NCBI GenBank assembly: GCA_049587715.1
Contig: JBAVEL010000148.1
Location: 1-30,722 of the forward strand
Length of the DNA stretch: 30,722 bases
Direction of reading: 5' to 3'
Source: JBAVEL01 sp049587715
GTDB lineage: Bacteria > Bacteroidota > Ignavibacteria > UBA10030 > UBA6906
Below are positions 1 through 7,939 of the stretch, piece after piece. The notes beneath the pieces were generated by a model that saw nothing but the letters and a program-made list of their open reading frames with translations, ran no database searches and was not told the origin of the DNA. The position numbers and the translations under genes are program-made. How positions within the stretch are numbered: the stretch's first letter is position 1; every line of letters starts with the position of its first letter.

Positions 1-132
1 GGGAGCGGCCGCGCGCGTCGTGTCCGCCACCGGGGGGGGAGGAACGGCGCGGGGCGCGGGGGCCTGCATCCACATCCACACCACCAGCACGATGCCGATG
101 AGAACGAATCCAATGACCGTCTGCTTGTCCAT
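1..132 (-). CDS. yidC: Membrane protein insertase YidC, N-terminal fragment
   Basis: The first 44 codons of YidC, cut by the window edge. YidC inserts and folds inner-membrane proteins, alone or with SecYEG. The visible part starts MDKQTVIGFVLIGIVLVVW, the typical first transmembrane segment of diderm YidC, and runs into a Pro/Ala-rich linker that would lead to the periplasmic domain. The ATG is preceded by GAAGGA at a normal distance. It is the last visible gene of rpmH-rnpA-yidD-yidC, the usual order next to dnaA. The N-terminal signal-anchor form fits Gram-negative-type YidC rather than the lipoprotein SpoIIIJ form. The catalytic 60KD_IMP domain lies outside the window. Confidence 0.9.
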   Translation of the reverse strand, partial: MDKQTVIGFVLIGIVLVVWMWMQAPAPRAVPPPPVADTTRAAAP

Positions 133-164
133 GTGCATTCCTTCTTCGGGGAGCCCGACCTTCG

Positions 165-374
165 TCAGGCGGGATCGTAACCGCCGGGATGGAGGGGGTG
201 GCAGCGGAGGAGCCGCCGCACCGCCCGCCGGAGCCCCTTGCCGGCCCCGTATGTGGCGATCGCGTCCATGGCATAGCGGGAACAGGACGGCTCAAACCTG
301 CAGATGCCGCGCGGCAAGAGCGGAGAGAGACAGGCCCGATAGGCCTTCAGGAGGAGAATCAGGATTTCTGCCAT
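165..374 (-). CDS. yidD: Membrane protein insertion efficiency factor YidD
   Basis: A 69-residue protein of the YidD (DUF37/haemolytic) family, which assists YidC-dependent insertion at the inner face of the membrane. It carries the family hallmarks: an amphipathic N-terminus (ILILLLKAYRACLSPLL), the Cys motif CRFEPSCSRYA, and a C-terminal RLLRCHPLHPGGYDP. Length is normal for the family. The start overlaps the end of rnpA by 16 bases, and no Shine-Dalgarno is visible before it, so translation is probably coupled to rnpA. A 32-base gap separates it from yidC downstream. Confidence 0.95.
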   Translation of the reverse strand: MAEILILLLKAYRACLSPLLPRGICRFEPSCSRYAMDAIATYGAGKGLRRAVRRLLRCHPLHPGGYDPA

Positions 375-751
375 TGTTCAAGATGGGGGAGAAGCATCCG
401 CAGCACGCCCCGTACATCCGCCCGGTAGGATTCGAAGGGGATCCGCCCGGTCTCCGGAAACCTGTTTCCCTTGAATGCCAGGATCAGGCTCACCGAGACG
501 CCGGATGCGGCCAGGGCCCCGTCCAGGGCGGCCCGCTCCAGCCGAAAGGACTCCCGGAGCCGTCGCTTGATCCGGTTCCGCTCGGAGGCCGTGCGGCGCG
601 GGCCCAGCACCGCCACACCCACCCGGAGCGGAGGCGGGGGCAATTCCTCACACATGAAGTAGCAACGGCAGAGGGAGCCGTCCAGGCGCCTTCCCTGCTT
701 CAGGATCCTGCCGAACGAACCCCGTCCCCGGACTGTCTCCGACTTCTTCAA
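359..751 (-). CDS. rnpA: Ribonuclease P protein component RnpA
   Basis: A 130-residue basic protein subunit of RNase P, which helps the catalytic RNA remove 5' leaders from pre-tRNAs. The N-terminus (KKSETVRGRGSFGRIL) and the RNR-type signature ERNRIKRRLRESFR (about residues 57-70) are diagnostic. The start codon is TTG, chosen because the family N-terminus begins exactly there. Only a weak GGGGTGA lies upstream. It sits 28 bases after rpmH and overlaps yidD by 16 bases, so the minus-strand genes form one operon driven from the rpmH side. Confidence 0.95.
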   Translation of the reverse strand: MKKSETVRGRGSFGRILKQGRRLDGSLCRCYFMCEELPPPPLRVGVAVLGPRRTASERNRIKRRLRESFRLERAALDGALAASGVSVSLILAFKGNRFPETGRIPFESYRADVRGVLRMLLPHLEQWQKS

Positions 752-779
752 TCACCCCGTCGCCCCGCGTGGAGGCCGC

Positions 780-926
780 TTACCGTTCATCGCTCACGGT
801 GAGCTTCCGCCTTCCCCGTGCGCGCCGGCGCGCGAGCACATTCCGGCCGCTCTTCGAAGCCATCCGGGCGCGGAACCCGTGGGTGTTCTTCCGTTTCCTG
901 TTGTGAGGCTGAAATGTGCGCTTCAT
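780..926 (-). CDS. rpmH: 50S ribosomal protein L34
   Basis: A 48-residue, very basic protein that reads MKRTFQPHNRKRKNTHGFRA then RMASKSGRNVLARRRARGRR, the near-invariant L34 sequence, with a short acidic tail (TVSDER). L34 is a large-subunit protein. The ATG is preceded by AAGGAGGAG at 938-946 (about 11 bases upstream). It is the first gene of the rpmH-rnpA-yidD-yidC operon, divergent from dnaA. A promoter candidate lies about 40 bases upstream. Confidence 0.97.
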   Translation of the reverse strand: MKRTFQPHNRKRKNTHGFRARMASKSGRNVLARRRARGRRKLTVSDER

Positions 927-965
927 GGCCTGGCAGGCTCCTCCTTGTGCTGAGACGCAAACTTG

Positions 966-994
966 AAGATAGCCAACACCGTGGAGAATTACAA
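966..994 (-). promoter_or_regulatory. Sigma70-type promoter of the rpmH operon
   Basis: On the minus strand TTGTAA (989-994) and TATCTT (966-971) are separated by exactly 17 bases. This gives a start near 959, about 30 bases before the rpmH ATG and upstream of its AAGGAGGAG site. Position and spacing are seen. Activity is inferred. Confidence 0.6.
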
Positions 995-1017
995 CCGGTT
1001 TCCGGCGGTTTCTCCTC

Positions 1018-1046
1018 TTGCAATCCGCGCCTCATTGTGTTATACT
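1018..1046 (+). promoter_or_regulatory. Sigma70-type promoter of dnaA
   Basis: TTGCAA (1018-1023) and TATACT (1041-1046) are separated by 17 bases, with a predicted start near 1053. This leaves a leader of about 290 bases before dnaA that contains the DnaA-box cluster at 1273-1315, so DnaA could repress its own transcript. It lies back to back with the rpmH promoter (24 bases apart). Confidence 0.6.
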
Positions 1047-1272
1047 CCCACGTCGGCCTCCGGGCCGGCGGGCTGTTGACAATCTGTTCATAACCCGTCC
1101 GTTTCTCCGACGCTCTTCTCCGGGGTGGAAGCATCCCCGGGCTGGGGGGTAGGAACCGCCGCACAGAGTCGAAAAACCGGCCTGCATGCTTCGCCATGCA
1201 GGACTTCACTCTTTTGTCTCCGCTCCCCCCGCGCCGGCCCGGGGGGCAACAGAGGAGGCCCCGGCGGGACGG

Positions 1273-1315
1273 TGTGGACAGATATGTGCAGAACTCTGCG
1301 TTTGCCTGTGCATAA
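1273..1315 (-). promoter_or_regulatory. DnaA-box cluster upstream of dnaA (origin lobe 1)
   Basis: Three same-orientation matches to the complement of TTATNCACA: TGTGGACAG (1273-1281, two mismatches), TGTGCAGAA (1285-1293, one mismatch) and TGTGCATAA (1307-1315, exact). Their starts are 12 and 22 bases apart, close to one and two helical turns. A weaker TGTTCATAA lies at 1085-1093. The remainder of the 927-1339 rpmH-dnaA gap holds the two divergent promoters and nothing else I recognise. The cluster ends 25 bases before the dnaA start, so it may serve both in initiation and in dnaA autoregulation. Confidence 0.6.
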
Positions 1316-1339
1316 CTCCACCTCGGGAGGCATCCGCCG

Positions 1340-2779
1340 TTGGAAACCACTGAAACGCACGTCGGCCTGGACCGAGCCCTGAACGAAGCCAGGGCCGCAT
1401 GGATGACCTGTCTGGGCATCATCCGGGAAAGCGTCAACACCCAGAGCTTCAAGACCTGGTTTGAGCCGGTGGTGCCCCTGGCCCTGGACGGCCGGCGCCT
1501 GGTGGTTCAGGTTCCCAGCCAGTTCTTCTGCGACTGGCTGGAAGAGCACTACTACGGGCTCATCGGGACGACCCTGGCAAGGGTGGTGGGAAAGGGGGCA
1601 CGCCTGGAGTACTCCATCAGGGCGGACGAGGGCGCCCCCGATCTGTTCCAGGAGGAACCCCCCGTGGCTCCCCGGGATCCGGGATCCGAATCCCCGGCCC
1701 CCCATCGGGGGGCGGGACCGGGCCCCGGGGGGCGGGCCCCCTTCCACAGTTTCCTGAATCCCCGCTATACCTTTGAGAACTTCATCAAGGGAGAGAGCAA
1801 CCAGCTCGCGCGGGCGGCCGCCTACGCCGTAGCCAACAACCCCGGGGGCACGTCATTCAACCCCCTTGTCATCTACGGCGGCACCGGCCTCGGAAAGACC
1901 CACCTGGTCCAGGCAATCGGCAACCATGCCCTGGGGGGGGAGAAGGCCCACCGCGTGATGTACGTCTCCAGCGAGAAGTTCACCGTGGACTTTGTGGATG
2001 CCATTCAGGGGGACCGCATCAGCGAGTTTTCGGGCTTCTACCGGAGCATGGACATCCTGATCGTGGATGACATCCAGTTCTTCTCGGGAAAGGAGAAAAC
2101 GCAGGACAACTTCTTCCACACCTTCAACGAGCTCCACCACCTGGGGAAGCAGATCGTCCTCACCTCCGACCGGCCCCCGAAGGAGCTGAAGGGTCTGGAT
2201 GACCGCCTCCTCTCCCGGTTTCAGTGGGGGCTGACGGCCGATATCCAGCCCCCGGACCTGGAAACCCGCATCGCCATCCTCCGGAAGAAGAGCGAGGGGG
2301 ACGAGATAGACCTTCCCCAGGATGTCATCGAGTGCCTTGCCGCAAGCGTCACCTCCAACATCCGGGAGCTGGAGGGCTGCCTCATCAGCCTTCTGGCAAA
2401 GGCCTCGCTGGAAGGCCGGGCGATCACGGTGGATCTGGCGCGGGAGGTTCTGCGCGTCGTGGTGGGGGATGTGCGCTCCCCCATCACCATCGAGGAGATT
2501 CAGCGGGTGGTCTGCGAGTACTTCGGCATTCCGGAAGACCTGGTGCGCGCAAAAACGCGCAAACAGGAGATCGTCAGCGCCCGCCAGATCGCCATGTACC
2601 TGGCCAAGGAACTCACCAACTGTTCTCTCAAGACAATCGGCCTCCACTTCGGCGGAAGGGACCACAGCACGGTGATTCACGCCTACCAGTCTGTCGAGGA
2701 CCAGATGCGGCTGGACGGCAAGTACCAGGCGACCATTCAGCAGCTCCGGCGCCGCCTTCAGCACAGGGGGCGGGTGTGA
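1340..2779 (+). CDS. dnaA: Chromosomal replication initiator DnaA
   Basis: A 479-residue AAA+ initiator that binds origin DnaA boxes, melts the unwinding element and recruits the helicase. Domain I is at about 20-95. A Pro/Gly-rich domain II linker at 97-135 is coded by G-runs. Domain III has Walker A GGTGLGKT (180-187), Walker B ILIVDD (239-244) and the sensor region LLSRF (290-294). Domain IV has the DnaA signature GGRDHSTV (438-445). The start is TTG at 1340, chosen for GGGAGG at 1325-1330 and a complete domain I; no ATG lies near. It is divergent from rpmH and first of dnaA-dnaN-recF-dciA-gyrB-gyrA. DnaA boxes just upstream suggest autoregulation. Confidence 0.97.
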   Translation: METTETHVGLDRALNEARAAWMTCLGIIRESVNTQSFKTWFEPVVPLALDGRRLVVQVPSQFFCDWLEEHYYGLIGTTLARVVGKGARLEYSIRADEGAPDLFQEEPPVAPRDPGSESPAPHRGAGPGPGGRAPFHSFLNPRYTFENFIKGESNQLARAAAYAVANNPGGTSFNPLVIYGGTGLGKTHLVQAIGNHALGGEKAHRVMYVSSEKFTVDFVDAIQGDRISEFSGFYRSMDILIVDDIQFFSGKEKTQDNFFHTFNELHHLGKQIVLTSDRPPKELKGLDDRLLSRFQWGLTADIQPPDLETRIAILRKKSEGDEIDLPQDVIECLAASVTSNIRELEGCLISLLAKASLEGRAITVDLAREVLRVVVGDVRSPITIEEIQRVVCEYFGIPEDLVRAKTRKQEIVSARQIAMYLAKELTNCSLKTIGLHFGGRDHSTVIHAYQSVEDQMRLDGKYQATIQQLRRRLQHRGRV

Positions 2780-3077
2780 TGAACTCTCACAGGCCTTCTT
2801 CTCACACAGGGGCTGTTTCATCTCATGAGGCAACCCCTGTGTGTCCGGTGGAGCATGTGTGAACAAGAGAACCATCTCCGTGGAAATCCGCGTGGATCCG
2901 CTGTGCAGAAACCGCCCGGGGGAGGGAGGATTTTTTCCCCGTGGAGAGAATCGGCTGCCGGCCCTCCTCTTTTCCACACTCTGTCCGTTCAAGGACTGCG
3001 TAAACTCAACGGCCCAATGCGTTTCTTGAGTGTCTCCCGGCGACCTTACAGACATGTCCCGGGAGATGTCCACACCC

Positions 3078-3124
3078 TTACAAATACTCTTCTCTTAATG
3101 ATATATCTGATTATCTCTTTAGAG
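3078..3124. other. AT-rich segment, candidate DNA unwinding element
   Basis: By my count 12 of 47 bases are G or C (about a quarter), against a strongly GC-rich background. It lies immediately downstream of a weak DnaA box (3066-3074) in the dnaA-dnaN spacer. No clear DnaA-trio repeat was recognised. The same stretch also offers promoter-like hexamers, so the AT-richness could partly reflect a dnaN promoter. Confidence 0.55.
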
Positions 3125-3165
3125 CCGCAGAGAATTGTCCCCTGTGCGGAAAACCCGTGAGCCCT

Positions 3166-3187
3166 GGTTTTTTCCCGGTTTTTTCCC
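3166..3187 (+). repeat. 11-bp tandem repeat in the origin spacer
   Basis: Two exact head-to-tail copies of GGTTTTTTCCC (3166-3176 and 3177-3187). A small inverted repeat, CCCTA/TAGGG around TTTTG, follows at once. Such T-runs in an origin resemble the AT-rich repeat elements that open during initiation. The function is inferred from location only. Confidence 0.6.
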
Positions 3188-3251
3188 TATTTTGTAGGGG
3201 TTTACGCATTTGCGCCTTCCCCGCTCATCCATCACCCAAGGAGAGCACCAG

Positions 3252-4370
3252 ATGAAATTCGCGGTTCATTCATCCGAACTGGGCCGGGCACTCGGCAAAG
3301 TGCACACGGTTATCCCGGCCAGGTCCACATCCCCGATCCTTGAGAACATACTCTTTGAGCTGGTAAACGACGTTCTCACCCTGACGGCCACGGATACGCA
3401 GGTGTTTCTCTCGGTCTCTCTGGGGGTGCAGGCCAAGGAGGACGGGCGCATTGCCGTCCCGGCCCGGCGGATTCTGGACACAGTCCGTTCTCTGAGTGAT
3501 GAGGATGTGCGGTTTGACATTGATACGACGGCCAACCGGATTCTGCTGACGACACGGAATGGTGAATACTCCATCATGGGGGAAAACGCAAAGGAGTTTC
3601 CTTCTCCTCCTCCGTTCAAGGGAAGTGATCATCTGCAGATTGGAACACCGGAACTCAAAAAAATCATTCACCGGACTCTGTTTGCGGTCAGTGCGGATGA
3701 ACTCCGCCCCGCCATGATGGGGGTTCTTCTGCAGACACGGAATGAAACACTGCGCGCCGTTGCCACCGACGGCCACCGTCTGGTACGGGTGGTCCACCGG
3801 CCCTCCAGGCCCTCCGGGCTGAAACGCGACATCGTGATCCCGGCCAAGGCTCTGCTTCTCCTGATGCGCACGATGGAGACGGGAGAAAACACGATTTCCC
3901 TGAGCGAGACCGACGTCCGGATCGGCTTTGACCGTACCGTCCTCACGGCGCGGTTGATAGAGGAAGCGTATCCCAACTACGAGAGCGTCATTCCGCAGGA
4001 CAACGACAAGGACATGGTGCTGCAGCGGGACGCTCTTATTGCGTCCCTGCGGCGGGTTGCCCTGTATGCCAGCGCCGCAACCCATCAGGTGCGGTTCGAC
4101 GTAACGGAAAGCTCTCTCCGGGTCAGCGCACAGGACGCGGATCTGGGGGGAGAAGCCAGGGAATCTCTTCCCTGCACATACACGGGCACGCCGCTGGAAA
4201 TCGGGTTCAACTCCACATACCTCCTCGACATGCTGACGCATCTGGACGACGAGAAGGTGTGTTTCCGTTTCAGCGCCCCGAACCGGGCCGGAATCATCTC
4301 GCCGGCGGCCCCGGGCGACGGTGCGGATGACATCATCATGCTGGTGATGCCGGTCCGCCTGACCGCGTGA
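3252..4370 (+). CDS. dnaN: DNA polymerase III beta subunit (sliding clamp)
   Basis: A 372-residue sliding clamp that tethers replicative polymerase and other proteins to DNA. The N-terminus MKFAVHSSELGRAL, the motif ARSTSPILENILFE, and the C-terminal end VMPVRL are typical, and length matches the usual three-domain clamp. The ATG at 3252 was chosen over an in-frame start 42 bases upstream because AAGGAG (3238-3243) precedes it by 8 bases and the conserved N-terminus begins here. Third-position GC is visibly lower than in its neighbours (about 70% in the first 57 codons versus nearly 90% in recF, by hand count). A hairpin separates it from recF. Confidence 0.97.
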   Translation: MKFAVHSSELGRALGKVHTVIPARSTSPILENILFELVNDVLTLTATDTQVFLSVSLGVQAKEDGRIAVPARRILDTVRSLSDEDVRFDIDTTANRILLTTRNGEYSIMGENAKEFPSPPPFKGSDHLQIGTPELKKIIHRTLFAVSADELRPAMMGVLLQTRNETLRAVATDGHRLVRVVHRPSRPSGLKRDIVIPAKALLLLMRTMETGENTISLSETDVRIGFDRTVLTARLIEEAYPNYESVIPQDNDKDMVLQRDALIASLRRVALYASAATHQVRFDVTESSLRVSAQDADLGGEARESLPCTYTGTPLEIGFNSTYLLDMLTHLDDEKVCFRFSAPNRAGIISPAAPGDGADDIIMLVMPVRLTA

Positions 4371-4394
4371 GGGAATACGCCTCCGGCCGGATGT

Positions 4395-4417
4395 CAGCCC
4401 CGCCCCGCGCGGGGCTG
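4395..4417 (+). other. GC hairpin between dnaN and recF
   Basis: A perfect 9-bp inverted repeat, CAGCCCCGC / GCGGGGCTG, with a 5-base loop in the 70-bp dnaN-recF gap. No T-run follows, so it is not a standard intrinsic terminator. It could pause RNA polymerase, protect the dnaN mRNA end or lower recF expression. Confidence 0.55.
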
Positions 4418-4440
4418 CGCATGTCTGCGGGGAACGGACC

Positions 4441-5559
4441 ATGAGGGTCCGGCGGCTGTTTCTCCGGGACTTCCGGAACCACGAGCGCTCGGAAGCGGAG
4501 TTTGGAGGGGGGATCAACGCCCTGGTCGGCGACAACGGGCAGGGCAAGACCAACGTGCTGGAAGCGATCTCCTACCTGTGCCTCACCAAAAGCTTCTATG
4601 CGGGGGCGGACGGGACGGTGTTGCGGCTGGGGGCCGAGGCCTTCCGGGTGGAGGGCTCCCTGGTCTCCGATGCGGGTGCCGAGACCCTGGTGGCGGTTTC
4701 CTACGCGAGCCAGGAGCGCCGCAAGGAGATCATGCTCAACGGGATTCCGGCCGAGAGCATGGTGGGCGTGGTGGGGCGCTTCCCCGTGGTGATTCTCTCG
4801 CCGGAGCACGCATCCGTCACGGGGGGCTCACCCGCGGAGCGGAGACGCTTCGTGGACATGCTGCTTTCCCAGGTGAGCCGCGCCTACCTGGCGGAGGCCC
4901 TGGAGTATCGCAGGGTCCTGCGGCAGAGAAACCGGCTCCTCCGTCAGTTGCGGGGCCGGGTGGAGGGGGCCGCCGCCACCCTGGAGCCGTGGGACGACGG
5001 GCTGGCGCGGCACGGGGCCCGGCTGGCCGCCCGGAGAGCCGCGTTCGTTCGGGAGTTTTCTCCGTTCCTTCTGGAGGCTTACCGGACCTTCGTGCGGGAG
5101 GGGGAGACCCCATCCATCGCATACCATCCTGTTCCGCAGGGGGCCGCGGAGGGCGGCGTGGAGGAGTTCTCGTCGTGCCTTGCGGCCGTGCGCGGGGAGG
5201 AAGTGCGGCGCGGGCTCAGCCTGGTGGGGCCGCACCGGGATGAGTTCCGCATGGAGCTGAGCGGCTTGAATGTGCAGGCGTATGCATCCCAGGGGCAGCA
5301 CAAGACGTTTCTGGTGGCCCTGAAGGTGGCGGAGTTCTTCTACATGAAGGAGAAGACCCGGGAGACCCCGCTGATGCTGTTGGATGACGTGTTCAGCGAG
5401 CTGGATGAGGGGCGGACCCGCCGCATTCTGGAGATGTTCGCGGGGCTGGGGCAGACCGTCCTGACCGCCACCGGCGAGGAGGTGTTCCGGGGGGCGGTTC
5501 CCTGGAGCGGGGAGAACCGGAGACACCGGGTGGCGCATGGCACGATCCGTCCGGCGTGA
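4441..5559 (+). CDS. recF: DNA replication/repair protein RecF
   Basis: A 372-residue SMC-like ATPase that with RecO and RecR loads RecA at single-strand gaps. Seen: an N-terminal RRLFLRDFRNHE strand, Walker A GDNGQGKT (30-37), the RecF signature LSPEHASVTGGSPAERRRF (about 120-138), the ABC signature-like YASQGQHKT (about 280-288), and Walker B LMLLDDVFSELD (about 304-315). Length is normal. Only a weak GGGGAA precedes the ATG. Its 3' end overlaps dciA by 23 bases, typical of the dnaA-dnaN-recF-dciA-gyrB cluster. Confidence 0.96.
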   Translation: MRVRRLFLRDFRNHERSEAEFGGGINALVGDNGQGKTNVLEAISYLCLTKSFYAGADGTVLRLGAEAFRVEGSLVSDAGAETLVAVSYASQERRKEIMLNGIPAESMVGVVGRFPVVILSPEHASVTGGSPAERRRFVDMLLSQVSRAYLAEALEYRRVLRQRNRLLRQLRGRVEGAAATLEPWDDGLARHGARLAARRAAFVREFSPFLLEAYRTFVREGETPSIAYHPVPQGAAEGGVEEFSSCLAAVRGEEVRRGLSLVGPHRDEFRMELSGLNVQAYASQGQHKTFLVALKVAEFFYMKEKTRETPLMLLDDVFSELDEGRTRRILEMFAGLGQTVLTATGEEVFRGAVPWSGENRRHRVAHGTIRPA

Positions 5560-5848
5560 GGCCCGGGGCCGGCTCCAGAGTCTGGGGGATGCCATCCGGG
5601 AGGCGGCGGCGGGGCTCGGCATCGCCCGCAGGCTGGAGGACCACATGGTGGTGGCCATGTGGGAGCGGTGTGTGGGGGAGCAGATTGCACGGGTGGCCGT
5701 TGCCCGGAAGATGGAGAACGGGGTGTTGACGGTGCATGTGCGGACGGCGCCATGGCGCGCGGAGCTGACGCTGCGCCGGCGCGCAATTGCGGCAAGGATC
5801 AACAGCGAGCTGGGACGGGATCTGGTGAAGGATATCCGGTTCCGGTAG
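5537..5848 (+). CDS. dciA: DciA-like protein (DUF721), helicase-loader family
   Basis: A 103-residue protein of the DUF721/DciA family, the ancestral replicative-helicase operator found where DnaC/DnaI loaders are absent. The core VAMWERCVGEQIARVAVARKM, followed by VLTVHVRTAPWRAELTLRRRAI and ending with NSELGRDLVKDIRFR, is the typical DUF721 (KH-like) pattern. It overlaps recF by 23 bases and ends 6 bases before gyrB, so it is clearly in the same transcript and coupled to both. The family call is firm. The helicase-loading role is from studies on family members in other bacteria. Confidence 0.88.
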   Translation: MARSVRREARGRLQSLGDAIREAAAGLGIARRLEDHMVVAMWERCVGEQIARVAVARKMENGVLTVHVRTAPWRAELTLRRRAIAARINSELGRDLVKDIRFR

Positions 5849-5854
5849 ACGACG

Positions 5855-7900
5855 ATGGCGGAGAAGAAATCCATGGGAAAGGGCTCCGGGAGGGACGCTC
5901 GGGCTTCGCAGGGCAACGGGGGGGCCTACACCGCCGAGGACATCACCGTCCTCAAAGGGTTGGAGGCGGTGCGGAGGCGTCCGGCCATGTACATCGGCGA
6001 CGTGAGCGCGCGCGGGCTCCATCATCTGGTGTACGAGGTGGTGGACAACTCCATCGACGAGGCCCTGGTCGGCTTTGCCGCCAACATCGAGGTTCTGCTC
6101 AACAAGGACGGGTCGGTCACCGTCACCGACGACGGGCGGGGCATCCCCACGGACATGCACAGGACCGAGAAACGATCGGCCCTGGAAGTGGTGATGACCG
6201 TTCTGCATGCGGGGGGGAAGTTCGACAAAAACAGCTACAAGGTCTCGGGGGGCCTGCACGGTGTGGGCGTGTCCGTGGTGAACGCCCTCAGCGAATGGCT
6301 GAAAGTGGATGTCTTTCGCGGCGGCCGGGTCTGGCATCAGGAATACCGGCGGGGGGAGCCGCGTGCCCCGGTGGCTGCGACCGGGCGGATCGACCCGGAG
6401 AAGACGGGCACGCGCACCACCTTCATGCCCGACGGGCAGATCTTCAAGAACCGTTCCTTCCGCTTCGAAACGCTTGCCGAACGGCTGCGCGAGCTTGCCT
6501 TCCTGAATCCTTCCGTTACCCTCCGCATTGCCGACCTCCGCCCGCAGAGCGAGCAGGAGGAGACCTTCCGCTTCCAGGGGGGGCTGGTGGAGTTTGTGCG
6601 CTACATTGATGCCACGCGGCCGGCCATCACGCGGAAACCCTTCACCGTGAAGGGAAGCGGCAGCGACGACAACGGCCGGGCGGTGGAGGTGGAGGTGGCC
6701 TTCCAGTACAACGACCAGTACAGCGAGAACATCTTCACGTACGTCAACAACATCAACACCCACGAGGGCGGAAGCCATCTGGTGGGGTTCCGGACGGCCC
6801 TCACCCGCACACTCAATGCGTATGCGTACAAGAGCGGGCTGGTGAAGGAGGGGAAGATCCAGCTCAGCGGGGACGACTTCCGGGAGGGCTTCACGGGCGT
6901 GATCAGCGTGAAGGTGCCGGAGCCCCAGTTCGAAGGGCAGACCAAGACCAAGCTGGGCAACAGCGAGGTGAAGAGCATCGTGGAGAGCGTTGTGGGTCCC
7001 GCGCTCGCCACGTGGCTGGAGGAGAACCCGTCGGATGCGCGCAGGATCATCGAGAAATCCCTCCGTGCCGCGGAGGCCCGGGAAGCGGCGCGCAAGGCGC
7101 GCGACATCACGCGCCGGAAAAACGCCCTGAGCGGCGGGGGGCTGCCCGGCAAGCTGGCCGACTGCTCCATTAACGATCCGGCCCATTGCGAGCTGTACCT
7201 GGTGGAGGGCGATTCCGCGGGGGGGAGCGCCAAGCAGGGGAGGGACCGGCGCTTCCAGGCCATCCTCCCTCTGAAGGGGAAGATCCTGAACGTGGAGAAG
7301 GCCCGCCTCCACAAGATCCTGGAAAACGAGGAAATCCGGAACATCTTCACGGCCGTGGGGGCGGGCGTGGGGGAGGAGTTCTCCCCGGAGAATGTCCGAT
7401 ACGGCAAGATCATCCTGATGTGCGATGCGGACGTGGACGGCTCCCATATTCGCACGCTTCTGTTGACGCTCCTGTTCCGGTACATGAAGCAGCTCATCGA
7501 GCTGGGGCACATCTACATCGCCCAGCCCCCCCTCTTCAAGCTGAAGAAGGGAAAGCAGGAGCTCTATGCCTACGATGAGGAGGAGCGGGACGAGGTGATG
7601 AAGCGCCTGGGGGCGGAGCGGGTGCGCAAGGGGGAGAAGGATGAGGAGGAGCCCGTTTCCGGGGAGGGATCCGGGGGGGGAGGGATCGCGGTGTCCCGGT
7701 TCAAGGGTCTGGGAGAGATGAACCCGGAGCAGCTCTGGGCCACGACCATGAACCCCGAAACGCGGACCCTCCTGCAGGTCAACATCGAAAATGCGGCCGA
7801 CGCCGACCGCACGTTCTCCATCCTGATGGGGGACGAGGTGGAGCCGAGACGCGAGTTCATAGAGAAAAACGCAAAATACGTGCGGAATCTGGACGTGTAG
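5855..7900 (+). CDS. gyrB: DNA gyrase subunit B
   Basis: A 681-residue ATPase subunit of gyrase, which introduces negative supercoils. The GHKL ATPase has EVVDNSIDEA (catalytic Glu about 61), DGRGIP (93-98) and GGLHGVGVSVVNALS. The transducer has QYNDQYSENIFTYVNNINT. The Toprim domain has EGDSAGGSA (about 450), PLKGKILNVEK and DADVDGSH (524-531). The C-terminal SRFKGLGEMNPEQLW confirms gyrase/topo IV B. A short acidic/Gly-rich insert precedes SRFKGLG. The ATG at 5855 has little Shine-Dalgarno; the in-frame ATG at 5873 has GGAG upstream and is an alternative. Adjacent gyrA argues for GyrB over ParE. Confidence 0.97.
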   Translation: MAEKKSMGKGSGRDARASQGNGGAYTAEDITVLKGLEAVRRRPAMYIGDVSARGLHHLVYEVVDNSIDEALVGFAANIEVLLNKDGSVTVTDDGRGIPTDMHRTEKRSALEVVMTVLHAGGKFDKNSYKVSGGLHGVGVSVVNALSEWLKVDVFRGGRVWHQEYRRGEPRAPVAATGRIDPEKTGTRTTFMPDGQIFKNRSFRFETLAERLRELAFLNPSVTLRIADLRPQSEQEETFRFQGGLVEFVRYIDATRPAITRKPFTVKGSGSDDNGRAVEVEVAFQYNDQYSENIFTYVNNINTHEGGSHLVGFRTALTRTLNAYAYKSGLVKEGKIQLSGDDFREGFTGVISVKVPEPQFEGQTKTKLGNSEVKSIVESVVGPALATWLEENPSDARRIIEKSLRAAEAREAARKARDITRRKNALSGGGLPGKLADCSINDPAHCELYLVEGDSAGGSAKQGRDRRFQAILPLKGKILNVEKARLHKILENEEIRNIFTAVGAGVGEEFSPENVRYGKIILMCDADVDGSHIRTLLLTLLFRYMKQLIELGHIYIAQPPLFKLKKGKQELYAYDEEERDEVMKRLGAERVRKGEKDEEEPVSGEGSGGGGIAVSRFKGLGEMNPEQLWATTMNPETRTLLQVNIENAADADRTFSILMGDEVEPRREFIEKNAKYVRNLDV

Positions 7901-7939
7901 CCGCCCGTGCGGCGCACGCACCGGGGCCCGGAAGGCATG

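Larger units (their letters stand above)
2780..3251 (+). other. dnaA-dnaN spacer, probable oriC
   Basis: A 472-bp non-coding spacer. It contains near-consensus DnaA boxes: TGTGCAGAA at 2902-2910 (one mismatch, identical to the one at 1285) and TTTTCCACA at 2970-2978 (one mismatch). A weaker ATGTCCACA (3066-3074, two mismatches) abuts an AT-rich tract at 3078-3124, and a T-rich tandem repeat lies at 3166-3187. Boxes followed by an AT-rich element next to dnaN match the Bacillus-type bipartite origin. A dnaN promoter may also lie here (TTACAA at 3078 and TATATC at 3102, 18 bases apart), but it coincides with the AT-rich tract and is uncertain. Confidence 0.7.

Noticed and set aside
1076..1104. 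TTGACA at 1076-1081 as a dnaA promoter
   Set aside because: No acceptable -10 hexamer lies 16-18 bases downstream (CCGTTT at the expected place). The pair at 1018-1046 is better.
3210..3251. Upstream in-frame start for dnaN adding 14 residues
   Set aside because: The extension has no family similarity and spans the AAGGAG site that serves the ATG at 3252.
4395..4417. dnaN-recF hairpin as a Rho-independent terminator
   Set aside because: The stem is perfect but no T-run follows, and the downstream genes are the usual co-transcribed cluster.
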